Positions 50,649 through 59,345 are shown, numbered from the stretch's first letter. The stretch is DNA of 64,000 bases from Paenibacillus aceris (GCF_017874035.1 NZ_JAGGKV010000025.1:1-64000), one strand, 5' to 3'. Numbers and translations are program-made. Notes: generated by a model from the letters alone, not told the origin.

Positions 50649-52124
50649 ATGAAAAAAACGCTTTTTGCAATGGCTGCAGTCGTCCTGATCACTACAACAG
50701 CATGCAGTTCAGGAGGATCCAAATCAACTGACACTGCTTCACCATCTGCAACTCAAAATAGCACGGGTGTTACGACGGTTTCCATTTTGGCCAAAGATTT
50801 TGCACCAGACGATCCTAACGTTCAGAAATTGGTTAAAGGCATCGAAGACGGCATGAAGGCAGAAGGTAAAAATGTAAAGCTGCAAATTACGCCTGTTCAA
50901 AGCGGAACGTACTCCGAGAAAATGGGCTTGCTTCTGCAAAGCGGCAACATCCCTGACTTGATCTATTTCCAAGGTGGAGACTATCAATTTGCAACAACGC
51001 AAAAAATATTGGAAGATCTGACTCCATATATCGATAAATCCAAATATGTTAAGGCTTCTATGAATCCTTATAACATTGAAAGAATGAAGAACTACCCTTA
51101 CTTGGTATGGCTGTCACCGGTGAACAGCGCTGTTCCTGTCGTGCGTCAAGACTTGATGGACAAAACAGCTTCGGGTAAAGCGGCTCTGGAAAACCCAACA
51201 ATCGATAACTACTACACGTTCTTCAAAGACTTAAAGGAAAAAAGCGGCGCGAAATATGCTTACACAACAGCGGGCAATCTTGATGAGTTGGACGCTATGT
51301 TCGGGCAAGCTTTCGGATTGACGACAACTTGGCTCAAAGGCGCTGACGGTCAATTCGCATACGGTAAAACAACGCAGTTTGAAAAAGAAAAGCTGGAATT
51401 CTACGCGAAGTTGTATAAAGAAGGCTTGCTGGACCCAGAGTTCCTGACGAAGAAATGGGATACAAAAGAAAAAGCGTTCTATGACGGCCAAGCAGCTATC
51501 ATGGCAGGTACGCAAGGGAAAGTAATCGATCTGTACAACTCCAAATCAATCGCACAAAATGGTGCAGGCGCGAAAGTCGTTCCTCTGCCGCCGGCAAAAG
51601 GTAAAGCGCAAGGCTACACGCCGGTTGATACAAGTAAAGAAAGCCGCGGTTTCGCGATTTCCAAAACGTCCAAAAACAAAGATATGGCCTTTGCCGTATT
51701 AGAATACATGGCTAGTCCAAAAGGGCAAATGATGGATAAGCTTGGTTTTGAAGGTTCAGAGTATCAAATCGTTGATAACAAAATTAAATTGACAGATAAG
51801 TTTGCCGCTTGGTATCCGCACTTTGTCGAGTCCGTGATCAACTTCACACCGGACAAAGAGTTTGATCCGACTACGCCTTATTTCTCGGAACCGGCAGCGA
51901 AATCGCTCAAAATGTTCGAGAGCAGTTCCACCAAGGACAATACCTTCATTATACCTGCCGATTTGACGGCGAAATGGGATGCAGCTACGGCTGTTTACAA
52001 AGAATTCGCAGCTGACATTGTAACAGGTAAGAAAACAGGCGCTGATTTCGATAAATTCGTTCAAGCCTGGAACGCTGCGGGCGGTAAAGATGTAACGGAT
52101 TACGCCAATAAAACAATTAAGTAA
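50649..52124 (+). CDS. ABC transporter substrate-binding lipoprotein, copy 1
   Basis: A 491-residue binding protein. The signal peptide ends in the lipobox TTTACSSGG, followed by a Ser/Thr linker and a large CUT1 binding fold of the kind paired with LplB/YtcP permeases (usual length about 490-550). GGGAGG lies at good spacing before the ATG. It is closely similar along its whole length to the protein at 59346, for example GLLLQSGNIPDLIYFQGG and FLTKKWDTKEKAFYDGQAA in both. Cargo unknown; the context suggests a glycoside. Confidence 0.92.
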   Translation: MKKTLFAMAAVVLITTTACSSGGSKSTDTASPSATQNSTGVTTVSILAKDFAPDDPNVQKLVKGIEDGMKAEGKNVKLQITPVQSGTYSEKMGLLLQSGNIPDLIYFQGGDYQFATTQKILEDLTPYIDKSKYVKASMNPYNIERMKNYPYLVWLSPVNSAVPVVRQDLMDKTASGKAALENPTIDNYYTFFKDLKEKSGAKYAYTTAGNLDELDAMFGQAFGLTTTWLKGADGQFAYGKTTQFEKEKLEFYAKLYKEGLLDPEFLTKKWDTKEKAFYDGQAAIMAGTQGKVIDLYNSKSIAQNGAGAKVVPLPPAKGKAQGYTPVDTSKESRGFAISKTSKNKDMAFAVLEYMASPKGQMMDKLGFEGSEYQIVDNKIKLTDKFAAWYPHFVESVINFTPDKEFDPTTPYFSEPAAKSLKMFESSSTKDNTFIIPADLTAKWDAATAVYKEFAADIVTGKKTGADFDKFVQAWNAAGGKDVTDYANKTIK

Positions 52125-52157
52125 ATCGGGCTTTGAAGCCAATAAATGAACTGCAAA

Positions 52158-52197
52158 GTGTGGGGCGTAACAGCCCCGCACTCCCTGTAGAAGGGAG
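52158..52197 (+). promoter_or_regulatory. Hairpin pair, the second sequestering a ribosome site
   Basis: GTG-GGGGC (52158-52166) pairs with GCCCC-CAC (52173-52181). Then CTCCC (52181-52185) pairs with GGGAG (52193-52197), and this GGGAG is the ribosome site for the gene at 52206. The first resembles the hairpin at 60859 after the second binding-protein gene. Together they could cut expression of the enzymes relative to the binding protein. Confidence 0.5.
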
Positions 52198-52205
52198 TAA
52201 GTCAA

Positions 52206-53366
52206 ATGGTTACTTTTGCTGATAGAGTGAAAGGCGTTGTATATGGCACGGCTTATGGCGATGCGATGGGCGCTGTTGTTGAGAAAATGACGTTCAATGA
52301 AATACATGAAAAGTATGGTCGGGTTGAAACAACGATGACCAAATGGTGGAAAGCGGATTGGCCGGAAGACAAGAGACTCGGCAGGATGAGAGGCGAAGGC
52401 ATCGTTACCGATGATACGCTCATGACGCTTGCGCTCATGAATGTGTACGGCATTGAACGCCGTCATTTGGATGCTTACGATCTGGCTAATGAGTTTGTCA
52501 AAGAGATCTCGTTCCGTCCTAAATACATTCCTGAGCTGGGTAAAGTAGCTATGGTCATGGATCGATTGTTTTATCCAGAGAAGCATATTTTCAACCGTCA
52601 TGTGCTTGCCAATTGCGAGCCACGCGAAGGCGGTTATGGCAATATGGTTAACTGCGGTGCTGCCATGTATATCTCGCCGATCGGCATGGTGAATGCCTGC
52701 AATCCGAAGGCAGCGTATGATGAAGCGATTCTTTTTGCATCCGGCCATCAAGTCAGCTACGGCTTGGAAGCGGCGGGCGTTTTGGCTGCTTGTGTGGCTA
52801 AAGCCTTCGAACCCGGTGTGACGGTGGAAGACATTATTCATACTGCATTTACGTATGCCAAAGATGGTACGAAGCAAGCGATTCAAGACCTATGTGAAAC
52901 GGCTCGATCCCTAAAGCCAATTAAGAATAACCGGGCTGAAGTTGTCAAACAGCTGCACGCTGTAATGGGCAAATATTCGCCGATGGGCGATGATGTCAAT
53001 CGAAACATTCATAAAGTAGGCATTCCTTCTAACCACTACACCCCAAGTCGATTGTTCTCGATTGAGGAACTTCCTTTGGCTTTAGCTTACATTATTTTGC
53101 ATGACGGGGATTTATTGGAGGCTGTAAAAGACGGTGTGAGTTCTGGACGCGACACGGATTCTATTGGTGTTATGGTCGGCGCCATTCTGGGAGCCATGCA
53201 GGGTGTTCATGCTATTCCGTCATCTGAAATTGCAATTATAGAGCAGATAAATAAGCAAGAGATCGAGAAGCATTGCAATGAATTTATTGAAACTGCTTCT
53301 TATATTATCAAGCAAGACATTGAATTGAACAATCGCAGACAACAACAGATTCTTTCTATTATTTAA
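52206..53366 (+). CDS. ADP-ribosylglycohydrolase-family protein 1
   Basis: A 386-residue all-helical hydrolase. The two-metal motifs are present: GTAYGDAMGAVVE near the start, GIVTDDTLMTLAL, and SSGRDTDSIGVMVGAILGA near the end. Proteins of this fold cleave N- or O-glycosidic bonds to ribose (ADP-ribosyl-Arg, ADP-ribosyl-Ser, some nucleosides). It is a two-gene set with 53381 and is followed by a PfkB kinase, an arrangement like yegU-yegV in E. coli. The substrate is unknown; it need not be ADP-ribose. Confidence 0.87.
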   Translation: MVTFADRVKGVVYGTAYGDAMGAVVEKMTFNEIHEKYGRVETTMTKWWKADWPEDKRLGRMRGEGIVTDDTLMTLALMNVYGIERRHLDAYDLANEFVKEISFRPKYIPELGKVAMVMDRLFYPEKHIFNRHVLANCEPREGGYGNMVNCGAAMYISPIGMVNACNPKAAYDEAILFASGHQVSYGLEAAGVLAACVAKAFEPGVTVEDIIHTAFTYAKDGTKQAIQDLCETARSLKPIKNNRAEVVKQLHAVMGKYSPMGDDVNRNIHKVGIPSNHYTPSRLFSIEELPLALAYIILHDGDLLEAVKDGVSSGRDTDSIGVMVGAILGAMQGVHAIPSSEIAIIEQINKQEIEKHCNEFIETASYIIKQDIELNNRRQQQILSII

Positions 53367-53380
53367 GGGTGGTGCAATCG

Positions 53381-55486
53381 TTGATTCCTTCTAATTATTT
53401 GGAAAAAATTTACGCAGGTTACTTAGGTATGAACATTGGCATAAGACTGGGCGCTCCGGTAGAACCGACGATTTGGACTTATGAAAGAATACAAAACACA
53501 TATGGCGACATTACCGACTATGTCAAAGAATTTAAAAACTTTGCGGCGGACGACGATGCGAACGGTCCGTTCTACTTCTTGCGCGCGCTTTATGACGATG
53601 CCAAGGACCGCGATATTACGCCTAACGATGTAGCTCGCGCTTGGTTGAACTATGCCCGTGAAGGAATCGGGATGTTCTGGTGGGGCGGTTATGGCATAAG
53701 CACGGAGCATACGGCCTACATCAACTTGAAAAAAGGGATTGAAGCTCCACAGTCCGGTTCTATAGAGCAAAATGGACTCATTATCGCCGAACAAATCGGC
53801 GGTCAAATTTTCATCGACACATGGGGTCTTGTCAATCCTTGCAATCCCCAAAAAGCAGCCGATTTCGGCGAAGCGGCAGCTCGCGTTTCTCATGATGGAG
53901 AAGGCGTGCTTGGCGCAAGATTTTTCTGCGCAGCTATTTCCAAAGCGTTCGAAACAAGCGATATTAATGAAATTATTGAAGCTGGTTTGGCTCAAATTCC
54001 AGCTGACTCGATCTATGCCAAAGTGTCTAGAGCGGTGCTTGCGTTCCACGCACAGCATCCGGATGATTTCAGAGCATGCCGAGACATGCTTGAAAGAGAC
54101 TGGGGCTACGACAAATATACGGGCGTATGCCACATCATTCCTAATGCAGGCGTTTGCGTGTTGTCTATGATTTACGGCCAAGGCGATTTCAACAGAACGG
54201 TTGAGATTGCAACGATGTGCGGTTGGGACACGGATTGCAACGCTGGTAACGTTGGTACTGTTCTGGGTGTAGCTTGTGGTTTGGAAGGTATTGCAGATAA
54301 GTATCGTAAGCCGATCAATGATTCCATCGTGATGTCGGGGATTTCGGGCTTTATGAATATTCTCGACATTCCGACCTACGCGAAAGAATTAGCGATTCTA
54401 GGACATCGTTTGGCGAATGTTCCTTGCCCTGAAGGTCTTGCCCAGAGCTTCACGGAGCACGATATTTATTTCGACTTCGAACTGCCGGGTTCCACACATA
54501 ACATCCGCATCTCGGATCCGTTCTTCTGCCAGGCGAAGCATTCAACCGAAAAATCCTTCAAAGGAACGGGCTCGCTGGAAGTTGTATTTGACCGTATGAC
54601 ACGTGGGGAAAAATCAAAGGTATTCTACAAACCTTTCTATACACGCGATGATTTCAGTGACGAAAGATACTCACCGACATTTGCGCCTAAAGCATCCTCT
54701 GGCCAAAAAGTATCCATGCAAATCTTCTTGGATCAGTGGGGCGGCAATGAAACGATGGGCATCGCACCTTATGTGCGCTTATCCAAAAGCAAAAAAGAGC
54801 TTGTACAAGGTTATGTGAAGCTTGTTGATCAAGAGTGGGTTCATGTTGAATTTGTAATCCCGGATTCCGAAGGCGAGCTGATTGATGAAGTCGGCATCGT
54901 GTTGGAGGCTTATTCGACTCGCAAGCCGAAAAGCTTAGGACGCATTTTTATCGATGAGTTCCGGATTTATGGCAACGCGGATTACACGATTGATTTTAAC
55001 AAGCAATTGAGCAATTTCGGCTGCATTACGCCATTCGCGCACAACAACGGAGCTTGGAGCCTAGAGGATGGCGCGATGTATCTCATGACAGCGGAGCCAA
55101 GCGAAGCCTATACAGGTAACTATTTCGCCAAAGACTACTCCGTATCTGTCCAGCTTAATCCGCAAAGCGGACATTCACATTTAGTGGCTGTGCGTGCGCA
55201 AGGCGCAATGAGAGGTTATCATGTAGGATTTGATGGAGCGAATCAAGTAGCTTTGTATATCAATAACTTCGGGTTCACGAAGTTGGCGGGTGCAGAGTTC
55301 CCATGGCAGCTAGGCAAAGACTACGACTTTAAAGTGACGGTACAAGGTAACACCCTTACATTCGCTATTGACGGACAGGAAGTTTTGAAGCACACTGACG
55401 ATACGTTCGATTACGGCATGTACGGCGTAAGTACAAGAACTGCAGCTAGAACTTATTTCAGACATATTAGATTTACGGAAATTTAG
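53381..55486 (+). CDS. ADP-ribosylglycohydrolase-family protein 2 with LamG/DUF1080-like tail
   Basis: A 701-residue protein. Residues 1-370 are an ADP-ribosylglycohydrolase domain (YLGMNIGIRLGAPVEP; DDDANGPFYFLRAL in place of TDDT; GWDTDCNAGNVGTVLG). After a beta-rich middle region, residues 530-700 look like a concanavalin/LamG or DUF1080 sandwich (GYHVGFDGANQVALYINNFG; FAIDGQEVLKHTDDTFDYG). That tail is usual in proteins acting on glycosides. No signal peptide, so it is cytoplasmic. The TTG start at 53381 is eight bases after AAGGGTGG. The substitution of Thr by Ala in the metal motif may change specificity. Confidence 0.83.
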   Translation: MIPSNYLEKIYAGYLGMNIGIRLGAPVEPTIWTYERIQNTYGDITDYVKEFKNFAADDDANGPFYFLRALYDDAKDRDITPNDVARAWLNYAREGIGMFWWGGYGISTEHTAYINLKKGIEAPQSGSIEQNGLIIAEQIGGQIFIDTWGLVNPCNPQKAADFGEAAARVSHDGEGVLGARFFCAAISKAFETSDINEIIEAGLAQIPADSIYAKVSRAVLAFHAQHPDDFRACRDMLERDWGYDKYTGVCHIIPNAGVCVLSMIYGQGDFNRTVEIATMCGWDTDCNAGNVGTVLGVACGLEGIADKYRKPINDSIVMSGISGFMNILDIPTYAKELAILGHRLANVPCPEGLAQSFTEHDIYFDFELPGSTHNIRISDPFFCQAKHSTEKSFKGTGSLEVVFDRMTRGEKSKVFYKPFYTRDDFSDERYSPTFAPKASSGQKVSMQIFLDQWGGNETMGIAPYVRLSKSKKELVQGYVKLVDQEWVHVEFVIPDSEGELIDEVGIVLEAYSTRKPKSLGRIFIDEFRIYGNADYTIDFNKQLSNFGCITPFAHNNGAWSLEDGAMYLMTAEPSEAYTGNYFAKDYSVSVQLNPQSGHSHLVAVRAQGAMRGYHVGFDGANQVALYINNFGFTKLAGAEFPWQLGKDYDFKVTVQGNTLTFAIDGQEVLKHTDDTFDYGMYGVSTRTAARTYFRHIRFTEI

Positions 55487-55513
55487 AATTTTTGGGTGGA
55501 TCGGGGAACGTTT

Positions 55514-56410
55514 ATGAAAATAATCGTAATTGGCAGTGCAAATATGGATATGGTCATGCGGACTAGCCGTATTCCAGAAATGGGCGAAACGATGCGAGGC
55601 GATGGGTTTATGCTATCCTCCGGAGGCAAAGGAGCCAATCAGGCGGTTGCTTGCGCAAAAATGGGTGCAGATACCTGGTTTATGGCAAAAGTTGGCGACG
55701 ATATTTTTGGGCAATCGTTGATCAGCAGCCTCAAAGGGTTCGGTGTGAAAACTGATTATGTGGGAATTGAACCTGGAGTTACGACAGGTGTAGCCGCGAT
55801 TACGGTTTGCGACGGAAATAATGCGATCATTCTTGACGGTGGCGCCAATAACCTAGTTAAGCCTGACTACATTGAAAGTTACAAGGATCAGCTGCTCTCG
55901 GCTTCGGCTATCATGCTGCAGCTGGAAATTCCACTGGAAACCGTCTATGCAGCCATTCGTCTTGTGAAAGGTAAGGTGCCGATCTTCTTAAATCCGGCGC
56001 CTGCCGTTCCACTCGATGACGAGATCTTGAATGGTGTGGATTATTTCACACCGAACGAAATCGAATGCCGATTGTACACGAATGTAGAAGTGAAAACCAC
56101 GGAAGATGCTTTCGCGGCGCTTGATATTTTGCGCGGCAAGGGCATTCGCTTCCCGTTGATCACACTTGGCGAGAAGGGCATTGTGTATTATAACGGCACC
56201 GAGAATGTGTACATGGAAGGCCGTAAAGTGAAAGCCATAGATACAACAGCTGCCGGAGACACGTTCTCCGGGACGCTTGCAGCTATGATTACTTCGGGCA
56301 AAACGCTGGATGAAGCGGTGAACATTGCGCAGCATGCGTCTTCGATTTCGGTTACCCGGATGGGCGCACAGCATTCGATCCCTTATTTATCGGAGCTTGC
56401 AGGTCTATGA
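55514..56410 (+). CDS. PfkB-family sugar kinase (ribokinase-like)
   Basis: A 298-residue kinase with both family signatures: GGKGANQAVACAKMGAD at the sugar site and DTTAAGDTFSGTLAA with the catalytic Asp and the anion hole. The N-terminus IGSANMDMVMR and the length fit ribokinase. It should phosphorylate a sugar freed by the two upstream hydrolases, feeding it to the pentose phosphate pathway if it is ribose. The ATG at 55514 follows a GGGGA site; its stop overlaps the next start (ATGA). Confidence 0.9.
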   Translation: MKIIVIGSANMDMVMRTSRIPEMGETMRGDGFMLSSGGKGANQAVACAKMGADTWFMAKVGDDIFGQSLISSLKGFGVKTDYVGIEPGVTTGVAAITVCDGNNAIILDGGANNLVKPDYIESYKDQLLSASAIMLQLEIPLETVYAAIRLVKGKVPIFLNPAPAVPLDDEILNGVDYFTPNEIECRLYTNVEVKTTEDAFAALDILRGKGIRFPLITLGEKGIVYYNGTENVYMEGRKVKAIDTTAAGDTFSGTLAAMITSGKTLDEAVNIAQHASSISVTRMGAQHSIPYLSELAGL

Positions 56411-58113
56411 TGAGCAAAGTGGAGATCCGTTTTCATGAGTTGTTGAAAACTGCTGAGCACTTAGGTGAACACCGTATTCATACGGTGGAGCGGAGGTCAG
56501 ACCAATACGGCGACTATGCCGCTATGTATTTGGAGACCGAGCTCATTCCGGGCCAATGGGTGAAAACGTATTTCTGGATAGGCGTTCCTTATGGGGAAAC
56601 GCCTTTTCCTGCTATGCTGCACATCCACGGGGGAGGTTCGCAGACGGCTAATTTGGAGCATGTCCGGCATTGGACGAGCAAAGGGTATGTCGCGCTTAGC
56701 TACGATTGGAAGGAGGAACTCTCCGGGCAGGAGCACTACTCCGATTTGGCGGAAATGCCCACGAAAGACATGGAAGAAGAGTTTGACCCGCTGCAATCGG
56801 TCATGTTCACGCGTCTCATTCATGCGAAGGAAATGGTAACGTGGTTGGCTCAGCTGCCAGAGGTGGACGCAGGTCGGATGGGTGCTTTCGGCATTTCCCG
56901 AGGAGGCACGGTAACGAGACTGCTTAACGCCTGGGATAGCCGTTTGCAGGCGGTTGCTCCTATTTATGGCTGCGGCAAGCACATGTCGCCAGGACGGCTG
57001 AACCGGAACGTTCGCAGGCCGCACACCTTGGAAGACACCTACTTATGGGAGCAGCTGCTTAGCGGATTCAGACTGGCCGAGCGGCAGCAGTCGCCGATGC
57101 TGATCATGTCGGCCATCAATGATTATTGGGGCTGGATGGATGCGATCTGCGAAGGAGCTGCACACCTTCCGAAGGCGAAGCGTGGGCTGTTTTTCGCGGC
57201 GAATCAAAACCATCATCTGGACGGCTGGGCAGGCGCTGCGCTTGATTGTTGGATGGATGCCCTTGTGAAGGGAGACGGGCATTGGCCGCAAGCCCCGGCT
57301 GTATTCGTCTCTGTTAGCGAGGGAGCATTGCGGGTGACAGCCGAATTTGGTGCTGCCGGGCTATCCGCGCTTCCGCAAAAGCTTCGTTTTTGCTGGTCTT
57401 GGTATGACTGGAGTGAAGTGCTTCCGCCGGGCAGATACTGGCATGTGAAGGAGCTCGATTGTTCGCAAGACAGCGGTTTTAGTGTGGAAATACCGGTTAT
57501 TGATCCTGCAATAAGCGGTTTCGTATATGTGGATGCCATTTATGCGGATGGAGTAAAAACGAGCAGCTTCCCTCTGAGATTCTCTCCCGTCTATCTGGGA
57601 GCTGCTGCATCCGGGATGCCTTTGACGCTGGAATTGGCCAATTTCACTCGCGGGCTTGATGGATGGCACTGTCCGGAACAGCGGACGGAGCCATTTGATC
57701 CTGATTTCCGCTATGTGTTTGTGGATGACCCGCAAGGCGGCCGAGCGCTCGCTTTGGACGAACCGGGATCGAAGTTTGCACTAGTAACCCATAAGCCGGT
57801 TGACCCGATCATGCAAGGGGACAAAGACCATTTGAAGCTGCAGCTCAGGCTGTTTACGGATGTTCCTGGCGTGTGGGAGATATCGGTTATCTACAGGCCG
57901 GATCAAGCGGGGCAGATTGTTTGGGTGAGCGAGATAGAGGGAGTGCTTGGCTGGGCGGACGCGCGACTAGCAAGGCAGTCTTTTGGCCACGCAGACGGCA
58001 AGGCGCTATCGACTTGGGAGAAAATGCACAAGATCTGTGTAGCCTTTCTTCCTAAACAGGTGGACTCCAGTAGCAGTTGTAAGCCGGCTCTTGGCTCGGT
58101 TCATTTTGTTTAA
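56407..58113 (+). CDS. Alpha/beta hydrolase, acetyl-xylan-esterase-like
   Basis: A 568-residue protein. Residues 40-310 form an alpha/beta hydrolase with the nucleophile elbow FGISRGG, an Asp in SAINDYW and the His of NQNHHLDGW, as in AXE1/cephalosporin-C deacetylases. The remaining 250 residues are beta-rich (LTLELANFTRGLDGWHCPEQ) and may bind carbohydrate. No signal peptide. Likely removes acetyl or other acyl groups from the imported compound. Coupled to the kinase gene by an ATGA overlap. The last 35 residues are unlike a normal domain end and may reflect a small frameshift. Confidence 0.78.
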   Translation: MMSKVEIRFHELLKTAEHLGEHRIHTVERRSDQYGDYAAMYLETELIPGQWVKTYFWIGVPYGETPFPAMLHIHGGGSQTANLEHVRHWTSKGYVALSYDWKEELSGQEHYSDLAEMPTKDMEEEFDPLQSVMFTRLIHAKEMVTWLAQLPEVDAGRMGAFGISRGGTVTRLLNAWDSRLQAVAPIYGCGKHMSPGRLNRNVRRPHTLEDTYLWEQLLSGFRLAERQQSPMLIMSAINDYWGWMDAICEGAAHLPKAKRGLFFAANQNHHLDGWAGAALDCWMDALVKGDGHWPQAPAVFVSVSEGALRVTAEFGAAGLSALPQKLRFCWSWYDWSEVLPPGRYWHVKELDCSQDSGFSVEIPVIDPAISGFVYVDAIYADGVKTSSFPLRFSPVYLGAAASGMPLTLELANFTRGLDGWHCPEQRTEPFDPDFRYVFVDDPQGGRALALDEPGSKFALVTHKPVDPIMQGDKDHLKLQLRLFTDVPGVWEISVIYRPDQAGQIVWVSEIEGVLGWADARLARQSFGHADGKALSTWEKMHKICVAFLPKQVDSSSSCKPALGSVHFV

Positions 58114-58139
58114 GCTGACGAGAATTCCGCTAAGTCGCC

Positions 58140-58285
58140 GATTACTCCTGCTATTTTCCTCAATTGATCCACTTTTGCCATAATTAACTGGAGTTTCTAC
58201 CGTTATTTCATTCCCTGCTACAGTGCAGCGCGGAATAATGGTAGTTTTTCCATCAATTTCAGCTCAAATCCGTAGTTCTTTTTAT
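58140..58285. repeat. Hairpin-forming intergenic repeat, tentative
   Basis: CTACCGTTATTTC (58198-58210) pairs with GGAATAATGGTAG with two mismatches. TATTTTC-like and GGTAGTTTTTCC-like words recur on both sides, and one pair (58151 and 58202) is 51 bp apart. It resembles the other 51-bp families here but is more decayed. Confidence 0.35.
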
Positions 58286-58341
58286 ATTCCGAAGCGGCAC
58301 TCCAAGGCACATGACGGCGTTCTCATTGGTAAAAATAACTG

Positions 58342-58399
58342 TTGACACAATCTGAGCTACTTACTAGTATAAAGGTGTGGGTAATTGGATGATCCAATT
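58342..58399 (+). promoter_or_regulatory. Promoter and palindromic operator of the GntR gene
   Basis: TTGACA at 58342-58347 and TAGTAT at 58365-58370 (17-base spacer; TATAAA overlaps at 58368) form a sigma-A promoter. AATTGGATGATCCAATT at 58383-58399 is a perfect palindrome just after the expected start point. A near copy lies at 59152-59168. GntR/FadR operators commonly look like this. Confidence 0.7.
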
Positions 58400-58432
58400 C
58401 TCAGCATATTGCCAGACGGAAGGTTACTCATA

Positions 58433-59119
58433 ATGACGATAAAGAAAATCAAGTACCACAGAGTTTATGAGGATGTCATTGAGCAGATTGAAAAACTGAT
58501 TCTTGAAGGCAACCTTGCGCCTGGAGACGTTTTGCCTACGGAAAGAGAGCTGGCCCAAGCCTTTGGAATTAGCCGCGGGACTTTGCGGGAAGCGTTCCGA
58601 ATTTTGGAACGAGAAGGGCTGATTGAAACTCGTCCGGGCGGCGGCCGATTTCTTAACAAGAACCTCAGTAAGGCGGAGGACAAAAGCCGAATCCTCGAAA
58701 ATATTGAGAGAGCTACGATTATCGAGCTGCTCGAGGCTAGAGAAATTTTTGAAACAGGCATCGTAGAGCTGGCAGCTTTGAGAGCATCTGAACAAGATAT
58801 TCTTGATATTGAAAGCGCTCTCGAAAAGTGGGGCACCATTGACAGTGAAGCGGATGATCCGGTTTCCCCAGATCAGGCCTTTCATCTATCGATAGCAAAA
58901 GCAACACACAATGTGGTGTTAGTGAATCTCATCGATCTTAACATGGATCTTTTGAAAAGGACGGCTACGAAAACAGTCGAGATACCTGGCCGTAGAAATG
59001 AAGTATATAACGAGCATTTTAACATTTTCCAGGCTATAAAAGAGAGAGATCCCCTTAAAGCCAAAGAAACGCTGCTGTACCATTTGAAGCAGGTCAAACA
59101 AAATATTCAAATGAAATGA
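58433..59119 (+). CDS. GntR-family regulator, FadR type
   Basis: A 228-residue protein. The winged helix is at 1-75 (LILEGNLAPGDVLPTERELAQAFGISRGTLREAFRILEREGLIETRPGGG), followed by an all-helical FCD ligand domain with the metal-ligand pattern (EAREIFETGIVELAAL; DQAFHLSIAKATHN; EHFNIFQAI). ATG at 58433 preceded by GGAAGG. Flanked by two copies of the same palindrome, it probably represses itself and the binding-protein gene at 59346. FCD-domain regulators usually bind organic or sugar acids. Confidence 0.88.
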   Translation: MTIKKIKYHRVYEDVIEQIEKLILEGNLAPGDVLPTERELAQAFGISRGTLREAFRILEREGLIETRPGGGRFLNKNLSKAEDKSRILENIERATIIELLEAREIFETGIVELAALRASEQDILDIESALEKWGTIDSEADDPVSPDQAFHLSIAKATHNVVLVNLIDLNMDLLKRTATKTVEIPGRRNEVYNEHFNIFQAIKERDPLKAKETLLYHLKQVKQNIQMK

Positions 59120-59125
59120 TGGAAA

Positions 59126-59168
59126 ACGGATGAAGCTCATCCGTCCGGGATAATTGGGTCATCCAATT
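59126..59168. promoter_or_regulatory. Hairpin and second GntR operator
   Basis: ACGGATGA-AGC-TCATCCGT (59126-59144) is a perfect 8-bp stem after the GntR stop codon. AATTGGGTCATCCAATT (59152-59168) differs from the operator at 58383 at only two positions. Confidence 0.6.
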
Positions 59169-59202
59169 ACCCAAAACATTCATGTAATCGCTTTATTCAA
59201 TT

Positions 59203-59316
59203 TGAAAGCGGCTACAAAATCAGGGGACATTGATTTCGATTCTCGTGCCGTATCCCATTCTTCTAAGGCACTACTACGATACGAATGAAGTAATGGAAGG
59301 CGGCTTCAAAGAATAA
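59203..59316 (+). pseudogene. 3' relic of a YtcP-like permease gene
   Basis: The frame at 59248-59316 reads PYPILLRHYYDTNEVMEGGF then KE and a stop, matching the end of the intact permease (LYPIILKHYTKGVMEGGVKE) at 50617. Nucleotide similarity starts at the shared GAAAGCGGC (59203 here, 50512 there); small indels break the frame before 59248. The rest of the permease gene is gone. The following binding-protein gene is in the same relative place as in the intact operon. Confidence 0.88.
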
Positions 59317-59345
59317 TAGATAGATAAAAAAAGGGAGGAAATAGT

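Noticed and set aside
52206..55486. An ADP-ribosylation toxin/antitoxin pair
   Set aside because: Both proteins are hydrolase-fold members, no ADP-ribosyltransferase is encoded nearby, and the genes sit in a sugar-transport operon with a kinase.
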